Assembly: GCF_011305415.1 (NCBI RefSeq)
Contig: NZ_JAANOQ010000006.1
Location: 124,001 to 188,000, forward strand
Reading direction: 5' to 3'
DNA from: Flavobacterium bernardetii
GTDB taxonomy: Bacteria; Bacteroidota; Bacteroidia; Flavobacteriales; Flavobacteriaceae
DNA: 64,000 nt
A program made the position numbers and the translations under genes. Under the pieces are notes generated by a model that saw nothing but the letters and a program-made list of their open reading frames with translations, was not told the origin of the DNA and did no database searches. Below, in pieces: positions 43,689 through 52,739 of this stretch. Within the stretch, counting starts at the first letter, position 1. Each line of letters begins with the position of its first letter.

Positions 43689-45450
43689 TGTTATATTCTG
43701 GATAAAATGTATTACGAATTAAACTTACTTTATCTTTTTCTCCAAAAATATAATAAGCATCTTGTCCGCCGGTACTTATAGAAACAAATTCTTCTTTACA
43801 ATTTGTATCTGAAATAATAACATTTAATAGTTTTTCAAAAGATTCAATATCATACCAATCACCAAAATTTTCTGGAATCAAAACATAACATTTATTTTTA
43901 TAGGAAACCAAAAATTGATAATAAGCTTCTCCGTTATCGTAATCCACTTTATATTGTAAATAAGATTTAATATCTTGAATTTTATTTTTAGAAATTTTAG
44001 CAAAATCATTTAACAGAACAGTATAATCTACTGGAAATTCTCCAACTTCTGTATCAAAATTCAAACTAATTTCAGAAATATCTAAACATGCTTCAATTGT
44101 ATTTAAATTTTCAACAGAAAACTCTTTCTTTTTATAATTTTCGATTTTTTCATTTGAAATTTCTGTGCTGATGATTTCATTTTTTAAAAGAAAATCATTG
44201 ATTTCATTCATAGACCACAAAGAAACAGAATACCTTTTTATTAAATATTCTTTTAAAGAATCATTACTAATATTTTCTTTAATAGTATTGATAACCATTT
44301 CCTTTTCAAGATCTTCAAAATGATTTATTAACCTGTAAAATTCAAATTCGTCTGTAAAATTAAACTTCTCAAAATTTAAAAGAATCTGTTTACATATGTT
44401 TGGATCTTTAAAAAATTGATTTTCTTCTTTGATAACATCTAAAGTATCAAAAAAATCATCTTTACTATTTAAATTCTTTACTATAAACTCTCTTTTCTTT
44501 TCACTAGAAAAAGTAAAAAATAAAAGTTTCTCCGTATTTAAAAGAACTTCGTTAAAGTATTTTGTTCCTTTTAAACTTGTTAAGAAATCATTTAGGATAT
44601 TAGTAACTCTATTATCTTTCGTTTTTATTAAAACTTCCAACATTGTAAGAGTAGTAGCTCTACCTCCAACTATACTCAACTGAAGTTTGTTTTCTAAATC
44701 TGATTTCTGTATGGGTTTTTTTTGCAAATAATCATAAGCTATTTCTCTTATTTTTTGAATAGCTTCTACATCTTCTTTTTCAATATATTCTGAAAAACTA
44801 CTTAAAAACCAATCCATATTTTCTACATCAAATTTTTTATCAAAATAAGATTTATGAATATAATCTAAAGCTTTTTTATTATTAAAATTAGAAGCTAGCC
44901 AATAGAAAATTCTATCATTATCTTTTGACTTTCCTGATAAAAATCTTTCTTCTAAAATTTTTTCACTACCAACAACATTATTAAAACCTAAAAACTGAAT
45001 AATTCTATGTTCAAAATCAGGATTATTTAATAATTTAACAATCGAATTTAAAATGTTTTGTTCTAAGTTTAGCCCTTTTTTTCTTTCTGAATAATCAAGA
45101 TCTAAATCTTTCAATATTGAAATTATTTTCTCTCCATCATTACTCTCAAGAACTTTAACTATTTCAGAAATAAGGGATTTATCTCCTTTGATATATCTTT
45201 TACCAATACTAGAATTTAAAATAATATTTGCTTTATCATCCGCTTTAGCCTTCTCAGTGTTTTTTTTAACGATATAATTACTAATTAAATTCACTTCATC
45301 ACTATCAGAAATAGTGATTACTTTTTGAATTTCATTTTTAGGATTGTATTTTTTAACAATCTTCTGTATGGCAAGACTGTCCTTTTTTGTGTTTTGAGAA
45401 AATGTATTTAAACTCAAAAAAAACAAACTGAAAACTAAAATTTTATTCAT
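43678..45450 (-). CDS. Secreted helical-repeat protein of unknown function inside the heme operon
   Basis: 590 residues with a signal peptide (1-18, ending TFSQ). The rest is rich in Lys, Glu, Ile and Asn and helical, with repeated short helices suggestive of HEAT/ARM-like repeats (for example ILNSIVKLLNNPDFEHRIIQFLGF). No catalytic motif seen. It overlaps hemF by 11 bases, so is translationally coupled, yet has no obvious heme role and no heme-binding motif. Lower-complexity composition than the hem genes suggests later insertion. Confidence 0.65.
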   Translation of the reverse strand: MNKILVFSLFFLSLNTFSQNTKKDSLAIQKIVKKYNPKNEIQKVITISDSDEVNLISNYIVKKNTEKAKADDKANIILNSSIGKRYIKGDKSLISEIVKVLESNDGEKIISILKDLDLDYSERKKGLNLEQNILNSIVKLLNNPDFEHRIIQFLGFNNVVGSEKILEERFLSGKSKDNDRIFYWLASNFNNKKALDYIHKSYFDKKFDVENMDWFLSSFSEYIEKEDVEAIQKIREIAYDYLQKKPIQKSDLENKLQLSIVGGRATTLTMLEVLIKTKDNRVTNILNDFLTSLKGTKYFNEVLLNTEKLLFFTFSSEKKREFIVKNLNSKDDFFDTLDVIKEENQFFKDPNICKQILLNFEKFNFTDEFEFYRLINHFEDLEKEMVINTIKENISNDSLKEYLIKRYSVSLWSMNEINDFLLKNEIISTEISNEKIENYKKKEFSVENLNTIEACLDISEISLNFDTEVGEFPVDYTVLLNDFAKISKNKIQDIKSYLQYKVDYDNGEAYYQFLVSYKNKCYVLIPENFGDWYDIESFEKLLNVIISDTNCKEEFVSISTGGQDAYYIFGEKDKVSLIRNTFYPEYNNEK

Positions 45451-45494
45451 TTACAACTGATTACTAAAAACTGGACACTGAAAACTGCGACTGC

Positions 45495-46562
45495 TTACTG
45501 ACCGTATTCCTTCACCGCTTCCACAAATGCTTTGGCGTGATCTACTGGGATATTTGGTAAAATACCGTGACCTAAGTTTACGATGTAATTGTCTTTTCCG
45601 AATTCGTCAATCATTTCGTGTACCATTTTTTTGATGGTTGGAATTGGCGATAATAATCTTGATGGATCGAAATTACCTTGTAACGTGATTTTTCCACCTG
45701 ATAAATAACGGGCGTTTCTTGGAGAACACGTCCAATCAACTCCTAATGCAGAAGCTTTTGTTTTTGCCATATCTCCTAAGGCAAACCAACATCCTTTTCC
45801 AAAAATAATAACTGGAGTCATTTCTGCTAAAGCTTCGGTAATTTGGTTGATATATTGAAATGAGAATTCTTGATAATCTACTGGAGAAAGCATTCCTCCC
45901 CAAGAATCGAAAATTTGAATGGCGTTACAACCTGCTTTAACTTTTTCTTTTAAATATAAGATAGTTGTATCTGTAATTTTTTGTAATAAAACGTGAGCTG
46001 CAACTGGATTCGAAAAACAAAACCCTTTAGCAGTATCAAAACTTTTAGAACCTTTTCCTTCTACGGCGTAACAGAAAATTGTCCAAGGCGAACCTGCGAA
46101 ACCAATTAATGGCACCTCATCGTTCAACATTTGTTTGGTCAATTTAATCGCATCAAAAACGTAACCCAACGTTTCATTCACATCTGGAACGAAAACTTTT
46201 TCTACATCTTGCGAAGTACGGATTGGATTTGGAATAATTGGTCCTAAATTGTCTTTTAATTCTACGTGAATTCCCATCGCACGTGGTACAACCAAAATAT
46301 CTGAAAACAAAATAGCCGCATCTGGTTTTACAATTCTAATTGGTTGAACTGTAATTTCTGCTGCTAATTCTGGCGTTTCACAACGAGTGAAGAAATCGTA
46401 TTTGTCGCGTAACGCTCTAAATTCTGGTAAATATCTTCCGGCTTGACGCATCATCCAAACTGGTGGACGTTCTACAGATTCGTTATTTAAGGCACGTAGG
46501 AATAAATCGTTTTTAAGCCCCCTAACCCCCGAAGGGGGAACTTGAATATCGTTATTTTTCAT
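45495..46562 (-). CDS. hemE: Uroporphyrinogen decarboxylase with repeat-derived N-terminus
   Basis: 355 residues. Removes four carboxyls from uroporphyrinogen III. Core signature [28 protein letters not shown] and the C-terminal [14 protein letters not shown] are intact. Family members usually begin at the point corresponding to [10 protein letters not shown] (residue 16 on). The extra residues [10 protein letters not shown] (7-16) are encoded by one arm of a dispersed C/G-rich inverted repeat that has entered the 5' end of the gene. Confidence 0.96.
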   Translation of the reverse strand: MKNNDIQVPPSGVRGLKNDLFLRALNNESVERPPVWMMRQAGRYLPEFRALRDKYDFFTRCETPELAAEITVQPIRIVKPDAAILFSDILVVPRAMGIHVELKDNLGPIIPNPIRTSQDVEKVFVPDVNETLGYVFDAIKLTKQMLNDEVPLIGFAGSPWTIFCYAVEGKGSKSFDTAKGFCFSNPVAAHVLLQKITDTTILYLKEKVKAGCNAIQIFDSWGGMLSPVDYQEFSFQYINQITEALAEMTPVIIFGKGCWFALGDMAKTKASALGVDWTCSPRNARYLSGGKITLQGNFDPSRLLSPIPTIKKMVHEMIDEFGKDNYIVNLGHGILPNIPVDHAKAFVEAVKEYGQ

Positions 46563-46640
46563 TTTATTAATTTTTTAAAACTTTTAATTTAGTATTTTTT
46601 TTAAGCTTTCCGAATTCCCCCTTTGGGGGTTAGGGGGCTT
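46515..46640. repeat. Inverted pair of C/G-rich repeats spanning the hemD-hemE junction
   Basis: 46515-46541 (AAGCCCCCTAACCCCCGAAG then GGGGGAA) and 46615-46640 are inverted copies differing by one base. Each copy is itself a partial palindrome. One lies inside hemE codons 7-17; the other encodes the final KAP and stop of hemD. The 73 bases between hold the hemE start. The element resembles a miniature inverted-repeat unit and stands out in GC from its surroundings. Confidence 0.85.
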
Positions 46641-47316
46641 TATAATATTCTATAACTTGTTCAATCACGTTTTCAACACTTGGTTGGTACGCCGTTTTGA
46701 TGTTTTTAATTTTAGTTTCAGACAACACCGCTCTTAAAGCATCAGCAGTTGTATTTCCGATGCAAAATAATTTTTCGTTGGCAAGCGTGTTCTTTTTCAA
46801 ATAACTTGTTACGGCTGATGGACTGAAAAACAGAATTCCATCTACTTTTTCTGAGATTTTATGTGGTGTTAAAGTCGTATCGTAGACCTTAATTTCATTG
46901 AAACTAATTCCGTTTTCTGTTAACATTTCTGGCAAAGTATCTCTTCGAAGATTTCCGCTAAAAAAAGTAAAACTTTCATCTGAATACACCAACGTAATAA
47001 TTTCGGCTAAATCTTCCGCGTAACCTGTGTACGCTTCAACTGTAAAACCGTTTTCGTTTAGTAATTCTTTCGTTTTTAATCCCACACAAAAAACCGTTTT
47101 TTGTTTTAATTGTTCGATTGTTGGATGTTGTAAAATACTTAAAACCGCATTTTGACTCGTAAAAATCAAATTTTTGTTCAGGTTTTTAATTTCGAAAGAA
47201 GCGTTTTCTGTTTTAATGAAATCGGCTTCAATGACTTGAATAGCTTCGTCTAACAATACTTGTTTTTGAATTGTAGAAAGTGTTTTGGTTGAAAGTATTG
47301 TGGTTTTATCAGACAT
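46630..47316 (-). CDS. hemD: Uroporphyrinogen-III synthase (operon copy)
   Basis: 228 residues. HemD landmarks are LIFTSQNAVLSIL (about 50-62), FCVGLKTKELL, FFSGNLRRDTLPEML, ILFFSPSAVTSYLKK and FCIGNTTADALR. It shares one base with hemC (stop at 47316, start overlap) as in a tightly coupled operon, and is followed by hemE. The last residues KAP come from an inserted repeat. This is the likely main enzyme; the copy at 1352 is a diverged paralogue. Confidence 0.92.
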   Translation of the reverse strand: MSDKTTILSTKTLSTIQKQVLLDEAIQVIEADFIKTENASFEIKNLNKNLIFTSQNAVLSILQHPTIEQLKQKTVFCVGLKTKELLNENGFTVEAYTGYAEDLAEIITLVYSDESFTFFSGNLRRDTLPEMLTENGISFNEIKVYDTTLTPHKISEKVDGILFFSPSAVTSYLKKNTLANEKLFCIGNTTADALRAVLSETKIKNIKTAYQPSVENVIEQVIEYYKAP

Positions 47317-48248
47317 TATTTCTTTAGTTTTTCTTTAATTTCAGTCATTACTGCTGTTCCGCCATTGGCTAAAATTTCTTGAGCACAATGGAATCCTAGT
47401 TTTTTCCATTCGGAAACTTCTACTGTTTTTTTGACTTCTAGTTTTTGTTTTCCATCAATTGAAAATAAGACACCTGTAAAATCAATTACATCTTCTTTCT
47501 CGTTATAAGTAGCTATTGCTCCAATTGGCGCGGTACAACCACCTTCTAACGTTCTTAAAAATTGACGTTCAATATAAGTACAAATTTCTGTTTCAACATG
47601 ATTTAATTGCGAAACGGCATCTAAAGAAAATAAATCTTCTGCATTACAAACTACCAACATCGCACCTTGAGCTGGCGCTGGAATCATCCAATCTAATGGA
47701 ATAAAAGTGGAAGGTTTTACGTTAATGCGTTCTAAACCTGCTTCGGCAAAAATGGCGCCACTCCAAGTTTCAGAATCGGCTACTTTTTGTAAGCGTGTAT
47801 TTACGTTTCCGCGAATATCTTCTACAGCATGCGTTGGGTATTTGTGTAACCAGCTTGCTTTTCTTCGTAAACTACTGCTGGCAATTATGCTATTTTCTTG
47901 CGTTAGAAAATCTAAATTTCCTTTATGCACTAAAATATCTAACGTGGAAGCTCTTTCTAAAACTGCACCTTGAATAATTCCGTTTGGCAATTGCGTAGGT
48001 ACATCTTTCATGGAATGCACAGCAATGTCAATTTTGCCTTGAATCATTGCAATATCTAAAGTCTTCGTAAAAATTCCGGTGATTCCTAATTCGTATAAAG
48101 GTTTGTCTAAAACAATATCGCCTTCCGATTTTACGGCAGTAATTTCGGTTTTATACCCTAAATCGTTTAACTGTTTTTCAACTGTTTTGGCTTGCCAAAG
48201 TGCTAATTCGCTATCGCGAGTTCCTATTCTAATAATTTTTTGTTTCAA
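47316..48248 (-). CDS. hemC: Hydroxymethylbilane synthase (porphobilinogen deaminase)
   Basis: 310 residues. Polymerises four porphobilinogens. The dipyrromethane cofactor Cys is in FLRTLEGGCTAPIGA (about 248). Other signatures: RIGTRDSELALWQAK at the N-terminus, HSMKDVPTQLP, SSLRRKASW and RGNVNTRL. Between it and hemA lies an unrelated GxxExxY gene. The 78-base gap upstream has tandem GTTTCAAGTTTCA units. Confidence 0.97.
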   Translation of the reverse strand: MKQKIIRIGTRDSELALWQAKTVEKQLNDLGYKTEITAVKSEGDIVLDKPLYELGITGIFTKTLDIAMIQGKIDIAVHSMKDVPTQLPNGIIQGAVLERASTLDILVHKGNLDFLTQENSIIASSSLRRKASWLHKYPTHAVEDIRGNVNTRLQKVADSETWSGAIFAEAGLERINVKPSTFIPLDWMIPAPAQGAMLVVCNAEDLFSLDAVSQLNHVETEICTYIERQFLRTLEGGCTAPIGAIATYNEKEDVIDFTGVLFSIDGKQKLEVKKTVEVSEWKKLGFHCAQEILANGGTAVMTEIKEKLKK

Positions 48249-48326
48249 GTTTCAGGTTTCAAGTTTCAATTTAATTTTTTCTCACCATTAAGGAATTAAG
48301 ATTTTTAAGTTTGTTAAAATTAAGAA

Positions 48327-48734
48327 TTATTCTTCATCTAATTTTTTAAAAAAATCATTTACCAAAGGTATTAATTCACTTGTAATTTTTATTGTATTGA
48401 AATTAATAAGCAACCCTTGAGGCTTTTTTAATATTTTCATATAAGTTAATAGTTGTGCTTCGTGAATTGGCATTAGTCTATCAACAGATTTTAATTCAAT
48501 AACTATACAATCATTTACTAATAAATCAACTTTTAAGTTAGAATCAAAAACTAAATCATCATATTCTAAATTAACTATTACTTGTTGTTTAACGTCATAA
48601 CCATTTTTCTCCAACTCATATTTAAAACATTTTTCATAAATACTTTCTAAAAGTCCTGGACCAAGTGCTTTATGTACTTTAATAGCTAAACCAACAATTT
48701 TGTATGATAAATCAGTTACCTCTTTTTTTGTCAT
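48327..48734 (-). CDS. GxxExxY protein
   Basis: 135 residues. The naming motif is GLLESIY in HKALGPGLLESIYEKCF (about 20-36); then comes a PD-(D/E)xK-like core with DLLVNDCIVIELKSV (Asp, Glu and Lys in the right order). Such small nuclease-fold proteins are common and usually solitary in Bacteroidota; function unknown. It splits hemC from hemA, 14 bases after the hemA stop, and so is an insertion in the heme operon. Confidence 0.88.
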   Translation of the reverse strand: MTKKEVTDLSYKIVGLAIKVHKALGPGLLESIYEKCFKYELEKNGYDVKQQVIVNLEYDDLVFDSNLKVDLLVNDCIVIELKSVDRLMPIHEAQLLTYMKILKKPQGLLINFNTIKITSELIPLVNDFFKKLDEE

Positions 48735-48748
48735 CTTAACTTCCTTAA

Positions 48749-50008
48749 TTACTTAATGGTTAAGTTATCAATTTGAAAAACCTTGTTAATCCATTCCACA
48801 CTTTCTTCCACAACGGTATTATCATCTTTTAAATGATTGGCAAAATGACTGGTTATTTTTTGAATTAATTTTGCGGTAATAATTTCAGCATATTCTTCAT
48901 TAAAATCGGCGTTTTTCTTTTTCAAGTGATTGATTTCCGATTCTTTAATTGCGTTTAATTTCGCTTTTAAAGCATGAATAGTTGGTGCGTATTTTCTGCC
49001 TTTAGACCATGTTAAAAATTCAGTTAGAATTTCTGTAATGATATTTTCAGCAGCGGGAATATGTTGTTTTCTGTTTTCTAAAGTTTCATCTGTCATTTGC
49101 GACAAATGATCCATATGAATTAAAGTTACGAAAGGGTTTTGTTTTACGTTTTCGTTGACATTTTTCGGAATAGATAAATCTAAAATCAATAAAGGTTTTT
49201 TTAAATTTAAAATATCTAGATCAACGGTTGGATTTTGAGCGCCAGTTGCGACAACCACAACATCAGCTTTTTGCAATTCGATTTGTAAATCCGAATAATC
49301 TTTAACAAGAAGATTTAATTTTTTAGCTAATTTTTCTGCCTTATCTTTTGTTCTGTTGATTAATGTAATTTGATCGTGTTTCGAATGTTTGACTAGATTT
49401 TCACAGGTATTTCTTCCAATTTTTCCTGTTCCGAAAAGCAAGATGTTTTTGTTAGAAATGTCTTCTACATTCTTAAAAATATATTGAACCGCTGCGAAAG
49501 AAACAGATGTTGCTCCGCTTGAAATTTCGGTTTCGTTTTTCACTTTTTTACTCGCTTGAATTACTGAATTCACCAAACGCTCTAAATAAGCATTGGCTAA
49601 ATTAAGTTTTTTACTTTCTACAAAAGCATTTTTCAATTGGGCAATAATTTCAAAATCGCCTAAAATCTGGCTATCTAAACCTGTTCCAACACGAAACATA
49701 TGATTTAAAGCTTCTTTTTGTTTGTAAACGTAAGCGAATTTTTGAAATTCTTCAACAGTTCCTAAGCTGTTTTCACAAAGCAAATGAATCAATTGAAAAG
49801 GATGTTGTGCAAAACCGTAAATTTCGGTGCGGTTACACGTAGAAGTAACTAATAAGCTCTCCACACCATTCGTTTTGGCTTGTTCCAATAAATTGGCTTT
49901 TGCTTTGTCGTCTAAACTAAACTTACCTCTAATTTCGGCATCAGCTTTTTTGTAGCTCAAACCGATAGCGTAGAAAGTATTTTGTTTTGCAGGTGAATGA
50001 TTGTCCAT
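48749..50008 (-). CDS. hemA: Glutamyl-tRNA reductase
   Basis: 419 residues. First step of C5-pathway heme synthesis: glutamyl-tRNA to glutamate semialdehyde. Catalytic Cys in TSTCNRTEIYGF (about 56-67); NADPH-binding domain with LLFGTGKIGRNTCENL; HMFRVGTGLDSQILGDFEI is typical. hemL is not in the window. First gene of the minus-strand heme operon, divergent from araC-hemH. Confidence 0.96.
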   Translation of the reverse strand: MDNHSPAKQNTFYAIGLSYKKADAEIRGKFSLDDKAKANLLEQAKTNGVESLLVTSTCNRTEIYGFAQHPFQLIHLLCENSLGTVEEFQKFAYVYKQKEALNHMFRVGTGLDSQILGDFEIIAQLKNAFVESKKLNLANAYLERLVNSVIQASKKVKNETEISSGATSVSFAAVQYIFKNVEDISNKNILLFGTGKIGRNTCENLVKHSKHDQITLINRTKDKAEKLAKKLNLLVKDYSDLQIELQKADVVVVATGAQNPTVDLDILNLKKPLLILDLSIPKNVNENVKQNPFVTLIHMDHLSQMTDETLENRKQHIPAAENIITEILTEFLTWSKGRKYAPTIHALKAKLNAIKESEINHLKKKNADFNEEYAEIITAKLIQKITSHFANHLKDDNTVVEESVEWINKVFQIDNLTIK

Positions 50009-50236
50009 AAATTGGGTTATCTCTTAAAGATGTACAAAATTATTGTTTCCAAGTTTATAAAAACAACGCTAAAAGTACTTTTTATATCGTAAATAGTTTT
50101 TTTTGATTAAATTGTACTTTTTTTGGTATAAACTATTAACTTTGTAACAAATTCAACACCATACAAGTTGTTTGTTTAGAATAATTATAAATAAGAAAGC
50201 TGTTTTTAATTAAACAAATCATAAAAAAATAACGCT
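50009..50236. promoter_or_regulatory. Divergent hemA / AraC control region
   Basis: On the plus strand TAACTTTG (50137-50144) matches the -7 consensus with TTG 22 bases upstream. GTACTTTTT occurs twice (about 50076 and 50114) as a possible operator. A shared regulatory region for both heme half-clusters is inferred from the arrangement. Confidence 0.45.
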
Positions 50237-51109
50237 ATGAGTTCATTTGAAGAAATTAAAATTGACGATGATTTCACCTTACTCCGTTTTCAAAATGACT
50301 CTGAGAACACCGAAACACTTGAAAAACAAGTAGGTAGCGGTTTAATTCAGTTTCATTTTAATGTAAAAGGAAAAGGGAAATTTATTTTCAACAACAATTC
50401 GTATACTTTAGATTTAAATGAAGAAAAAGCACTTTTATTATACAATCCACAAAAGGAATTACCTCTTCATTTAGAAGTTGCTCCGAAAAGTTGGATTATT
50501 TCTATTTTGATTTCGATTAAAAAATTTCACACTTTGTTTTCATCTGATACGGAAATGATTCCTTTTTTGAGTAAAGACAATTTAGAGAAAAAATATTATA
50601 CCGAAGAAAGCATTAGTCCATCAATGGCGATAGTATTGAATCAAATATTTCATTACAACCAGAATTCGTCCATTAAAACTTTGTATTTAAAAGGTAAAAG
50701 TTACGAATTATTAAGTTTGTTTTTCAATACGAATGAAGATCCAAACGCAGAACATTGTCCGTTTTTATCTGACGAAGAAAATGTGTTAAAAATTAAAAAA
50801 GCAAAAGAAATTATCATCAAAAACATGGCTGAACCACCTGGTTTACAAGAATTAGCTGATGAAGTTGGTATTTCGATGAAAAAACTAAAGGCAGGATTTA
50901 AAGAAATTTATGGCGATACCGTTTTTAATTTTCTATTCGATTATAAAATGGAATTTGCTCGAAAACTATTAGAATCTGGCTCATACAATGTGAATGAAGT
51001 AGGTTTAAAAATTGGTTACAGCACTTCAAGTCATTTTATCGCAGCCTTTAAAAAGAAATTTGGTACTACACCAAAAAAATACTTATTGAATTTAAACGTT
51101 AATTTATAA
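50237..51109 (+). CDS. AraC-family transcriptional regulator
   Basis: 290 residues. The N-terminal part (1-180) is a cupin-like sensor region (FHFNVKGKGKFIFNNNSYTL). The C-terminal AraC/XylS double helix-turn-helix lies at about 192-288 (LQELADEVGISMKKLKAGFKEIYGDTVFNFL, then VGLKIGYSTSSHFIAAFKKKFGTTPKKYL). It lies between hemA (divergent) and hemH (18 bases downstream), so it may control heme or iron genes; the ligand is unknown. Confidence 0.88.
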   Translation: MSSFEEIKIDDDFTLLRFQNDSENTETLEKQVGSGLIQFHFNVKGKGKFIFNNNSYTLDLNEEKALLLYNPQKELPLHLEVAPKSWIISILISIKKFHTLFSSDTEMIPFLSKDNLEKKYYTEESISPSMAIVLNQIFHYNQNSSIKTLYLKGKSYELLSLFFNTNEDPNAEHCPFLSDEENVLKIKKAKEIIIKNMAEPPGLQELADEVGISMKKLKAGFKEIYGDTVFNFLFDYKMEFARKLLESGSYNVNEVGLKIGYSTSSHFIAAFKKKFGTTPKKYLLNLNVNL

Positions 51110-51126
51110 AAGCATAAAAATATATT

Positions 51127-52155
51127 ATGAAAGGAGTTTTATTAGTAAATCTTGGTTCGCCAGAAAGTCCAACCGCAAAAGATGTTAAGCCGTATTTAGA
51201 TGAATTTTTAATGGATAAATATGTAATTGACGTTCCGTTTTTATTGCGTGCTTTATTAGTGAGAGGAATTATTTTACAAACCAGACCTAAAAAATCTGCC
51301 GAAGCGTATGCCAGAATTTGGACAAGCGAAGGTTCACCTTTAATTGTATTATCAAAAAGAATGCACGAAAAAGTAAAAGGTTTAGTTGATATTCCTGTAG
51401 CTTTATCTATGCGTTATGGAACGATGACTATTTTAAAAGGCTTACAAGAATTACACGACAAAGGTGTAACTGATGTAATGCTTTTCCCTTTATATCCGCA
51501 ACACGCCATGGCTTCTACTACAACAATTTTAGTTTTAGCTGAAGAACTTCGCGCCAAGCATTTTCCAAATATGAAATTTACGAATGTTCCTGCTTTTTAC
51601 AACAAACCAGGATATATTGAAGCATTGGCAAATTCCATGAAAAAACATTTGGAAGGTTTTGACTACGATCATTTATTGTTTTCGTATCACGGAATTCCGA
51701 AACGTCATATTCGTAAAACAGATATCACAAAATCACATTGTACGATTGATGGTTCATGTTGTAATACGCCATCGCCAGCACACGAATTTTGCTACCGTCA
51801 TCAATGTTATGAAACTACGAAACAAGTCGTGAAATTATTAGGCATTCCAGAAGGAAAATACAGCCAAACGTTTCAATCACGTTTAGCAGGCGACAAATGG
51901 CTAACACCTTATACAGATGTTGAAATTAACAAAATGCCAGAAAAAGGAATTAAGAAATTAGCAGTTGTAACGCCAGCTTTCGTAGCAGATTGTTTAGAAA
52001 CGTTAGAAGAAATTGCTATGGAAGCTAACGAACAATTTATACACCATGGTGGTGAAGAATTTTTAGCGATTCCTTGTATGAATGACGAAGACGAATGGTG
52101 TGGTGTAGTTGCCAATTGGATTGAAGAGTTTAAAGAAGAGCCAAGTAAAAAGTAA
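51127..52155 (+). CDS. hemH: Ferrochelatase
   Basis: 342 residues. Inserts Fe(II) into protoporphyrin IX. VNLGSPESPTAKDVKPYL at the start, catalytic His in FSYHGIPKRHIRKTD (about 188-202), the YSQTFQSRLAGDKWLTPYTD stretch and VVTPAFVADCLETLEEI are characteristic. A Cys cluster (SCCN, FCYRHQC) replaces the region that holds Fe-S or other ligands in some enzymes. Second gene of the plus-strand heme unit. Confidence 0.96.
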   Translation: MKGVLLVNLGSPESPTAKDVKPYLDEFLMDKYVIDVPFLLRALLVRGIILQTRPKKSAEAYARIWTSEGSPLIVLSKRMHEKVKGLVDIPVALSMRYGTMTILKGLQELHDKGVTDVMLFPLYPQHAMASTTTILVLAEELRAKHFPNMKFTNVPAFYNKPGYIEALANSMKKHLEGFDYDHLLFSYHGIPKRHIRKTDITKSHCTIDGSCCNTPSPAHEFCYRHQCYETTKQVVKLLGIPEGKYSQTFQSRLAGDKWLTPYTDVEINKMPEKGIKKLAVVTPAFVADCLETLEEIAMEANEQFIHHGGEEFLAIPCMNDEDEWCGVVANWIEEFKEEPSKK

Positions 52156-52193
52156 AAAGAATCAAGTAAAAAAAATCAACTTGAAATAGAAAA

Positions 52194-52739
52194 ATGGAAT
52201 ATTACAATTATCTAAAATCCTTGCATTTAATCTTTGTAATCACATGGTTTGCAGGTTTATTTTACATTGTTCGCTTGTTTGTGTATCAAATTGAAGCGAA
52301 CGAAATGCCTTCGCCAGAAAAAGAAATTTTACAAAAGCAGTACAAAATAATGACGTATCGTTTGTGGTATATTATTACTTGGCCAAGTGCGGTTTTAGCT
52401 ACGATATTTGCACTTTCTTTATTGCATTTAAATCCTGCTTTTTTAGAAATGCCTTGGATGCAAGTGAAACTGGGTTTTGTGTTTTTATTGTTCCTATATC
52501 ATTTTAAATGTCATAAAATTTATACCGAATTACAAAACAACAAAGTCAATTACACCTCAAATTTCATGCGTTTATGGAACGAAGGCGCGACAATCATTTT
52601 GTTTGCGGTTGTTTTTTTAGTAATTTTAAAAAATGCAATCAATTGGATTTATGGCGTTGTCGGAATTATTCTTTTTTCGGTCTTAATAATGCTTGGCTTT
52701 AAATTCTATAAAAGAATTAGAACTAAAAAAAGTGAATAA
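52194..52739 (+). CDS. hemJ: HemJ-like protoporphyrinogen oxidase (CopD-family membrane protein)
   Basis: 181 residues with four or five transmembrane helices (about 8-30, 55-78, 85-103, 128-146 and 150-170). The N-terminal LKSLHLIFVITWFAGLFYIVRLFVY, with a conserved His, fits HemJ, the heme-binding protoporphyrinogen IX oxidase. Location next to hemH supports it, since the window has no other enzyme for that step. It is often annotated only as CopD family, so the function is inferred. Confidence 0.7.
   Translation: MEYYNYLKSLHLIFVITWFAGLFYIVRLFVYQIEANEMPSPEKEILQKQYKIMTYRLWYIITWPSAVLATIFALSLLHLNPAFLEMPWMQVKLGFVFLLFLYHFKCHKIYTELQNNKVNYTSNFMRLWNEGATIILFAVVFLVILKNAINWIYGVVGIILFSVLIMLGFKFYKRIRTKKSE

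Noticed and set aside
52693..52731. TTG start of the sensor kinase inside hemJ
   Set aside because: GTG at 52732 overlaps the hemJ stop by 8 bases and precedes the first membrane helix directly; the extra 13 residues overlap hemJ codons.
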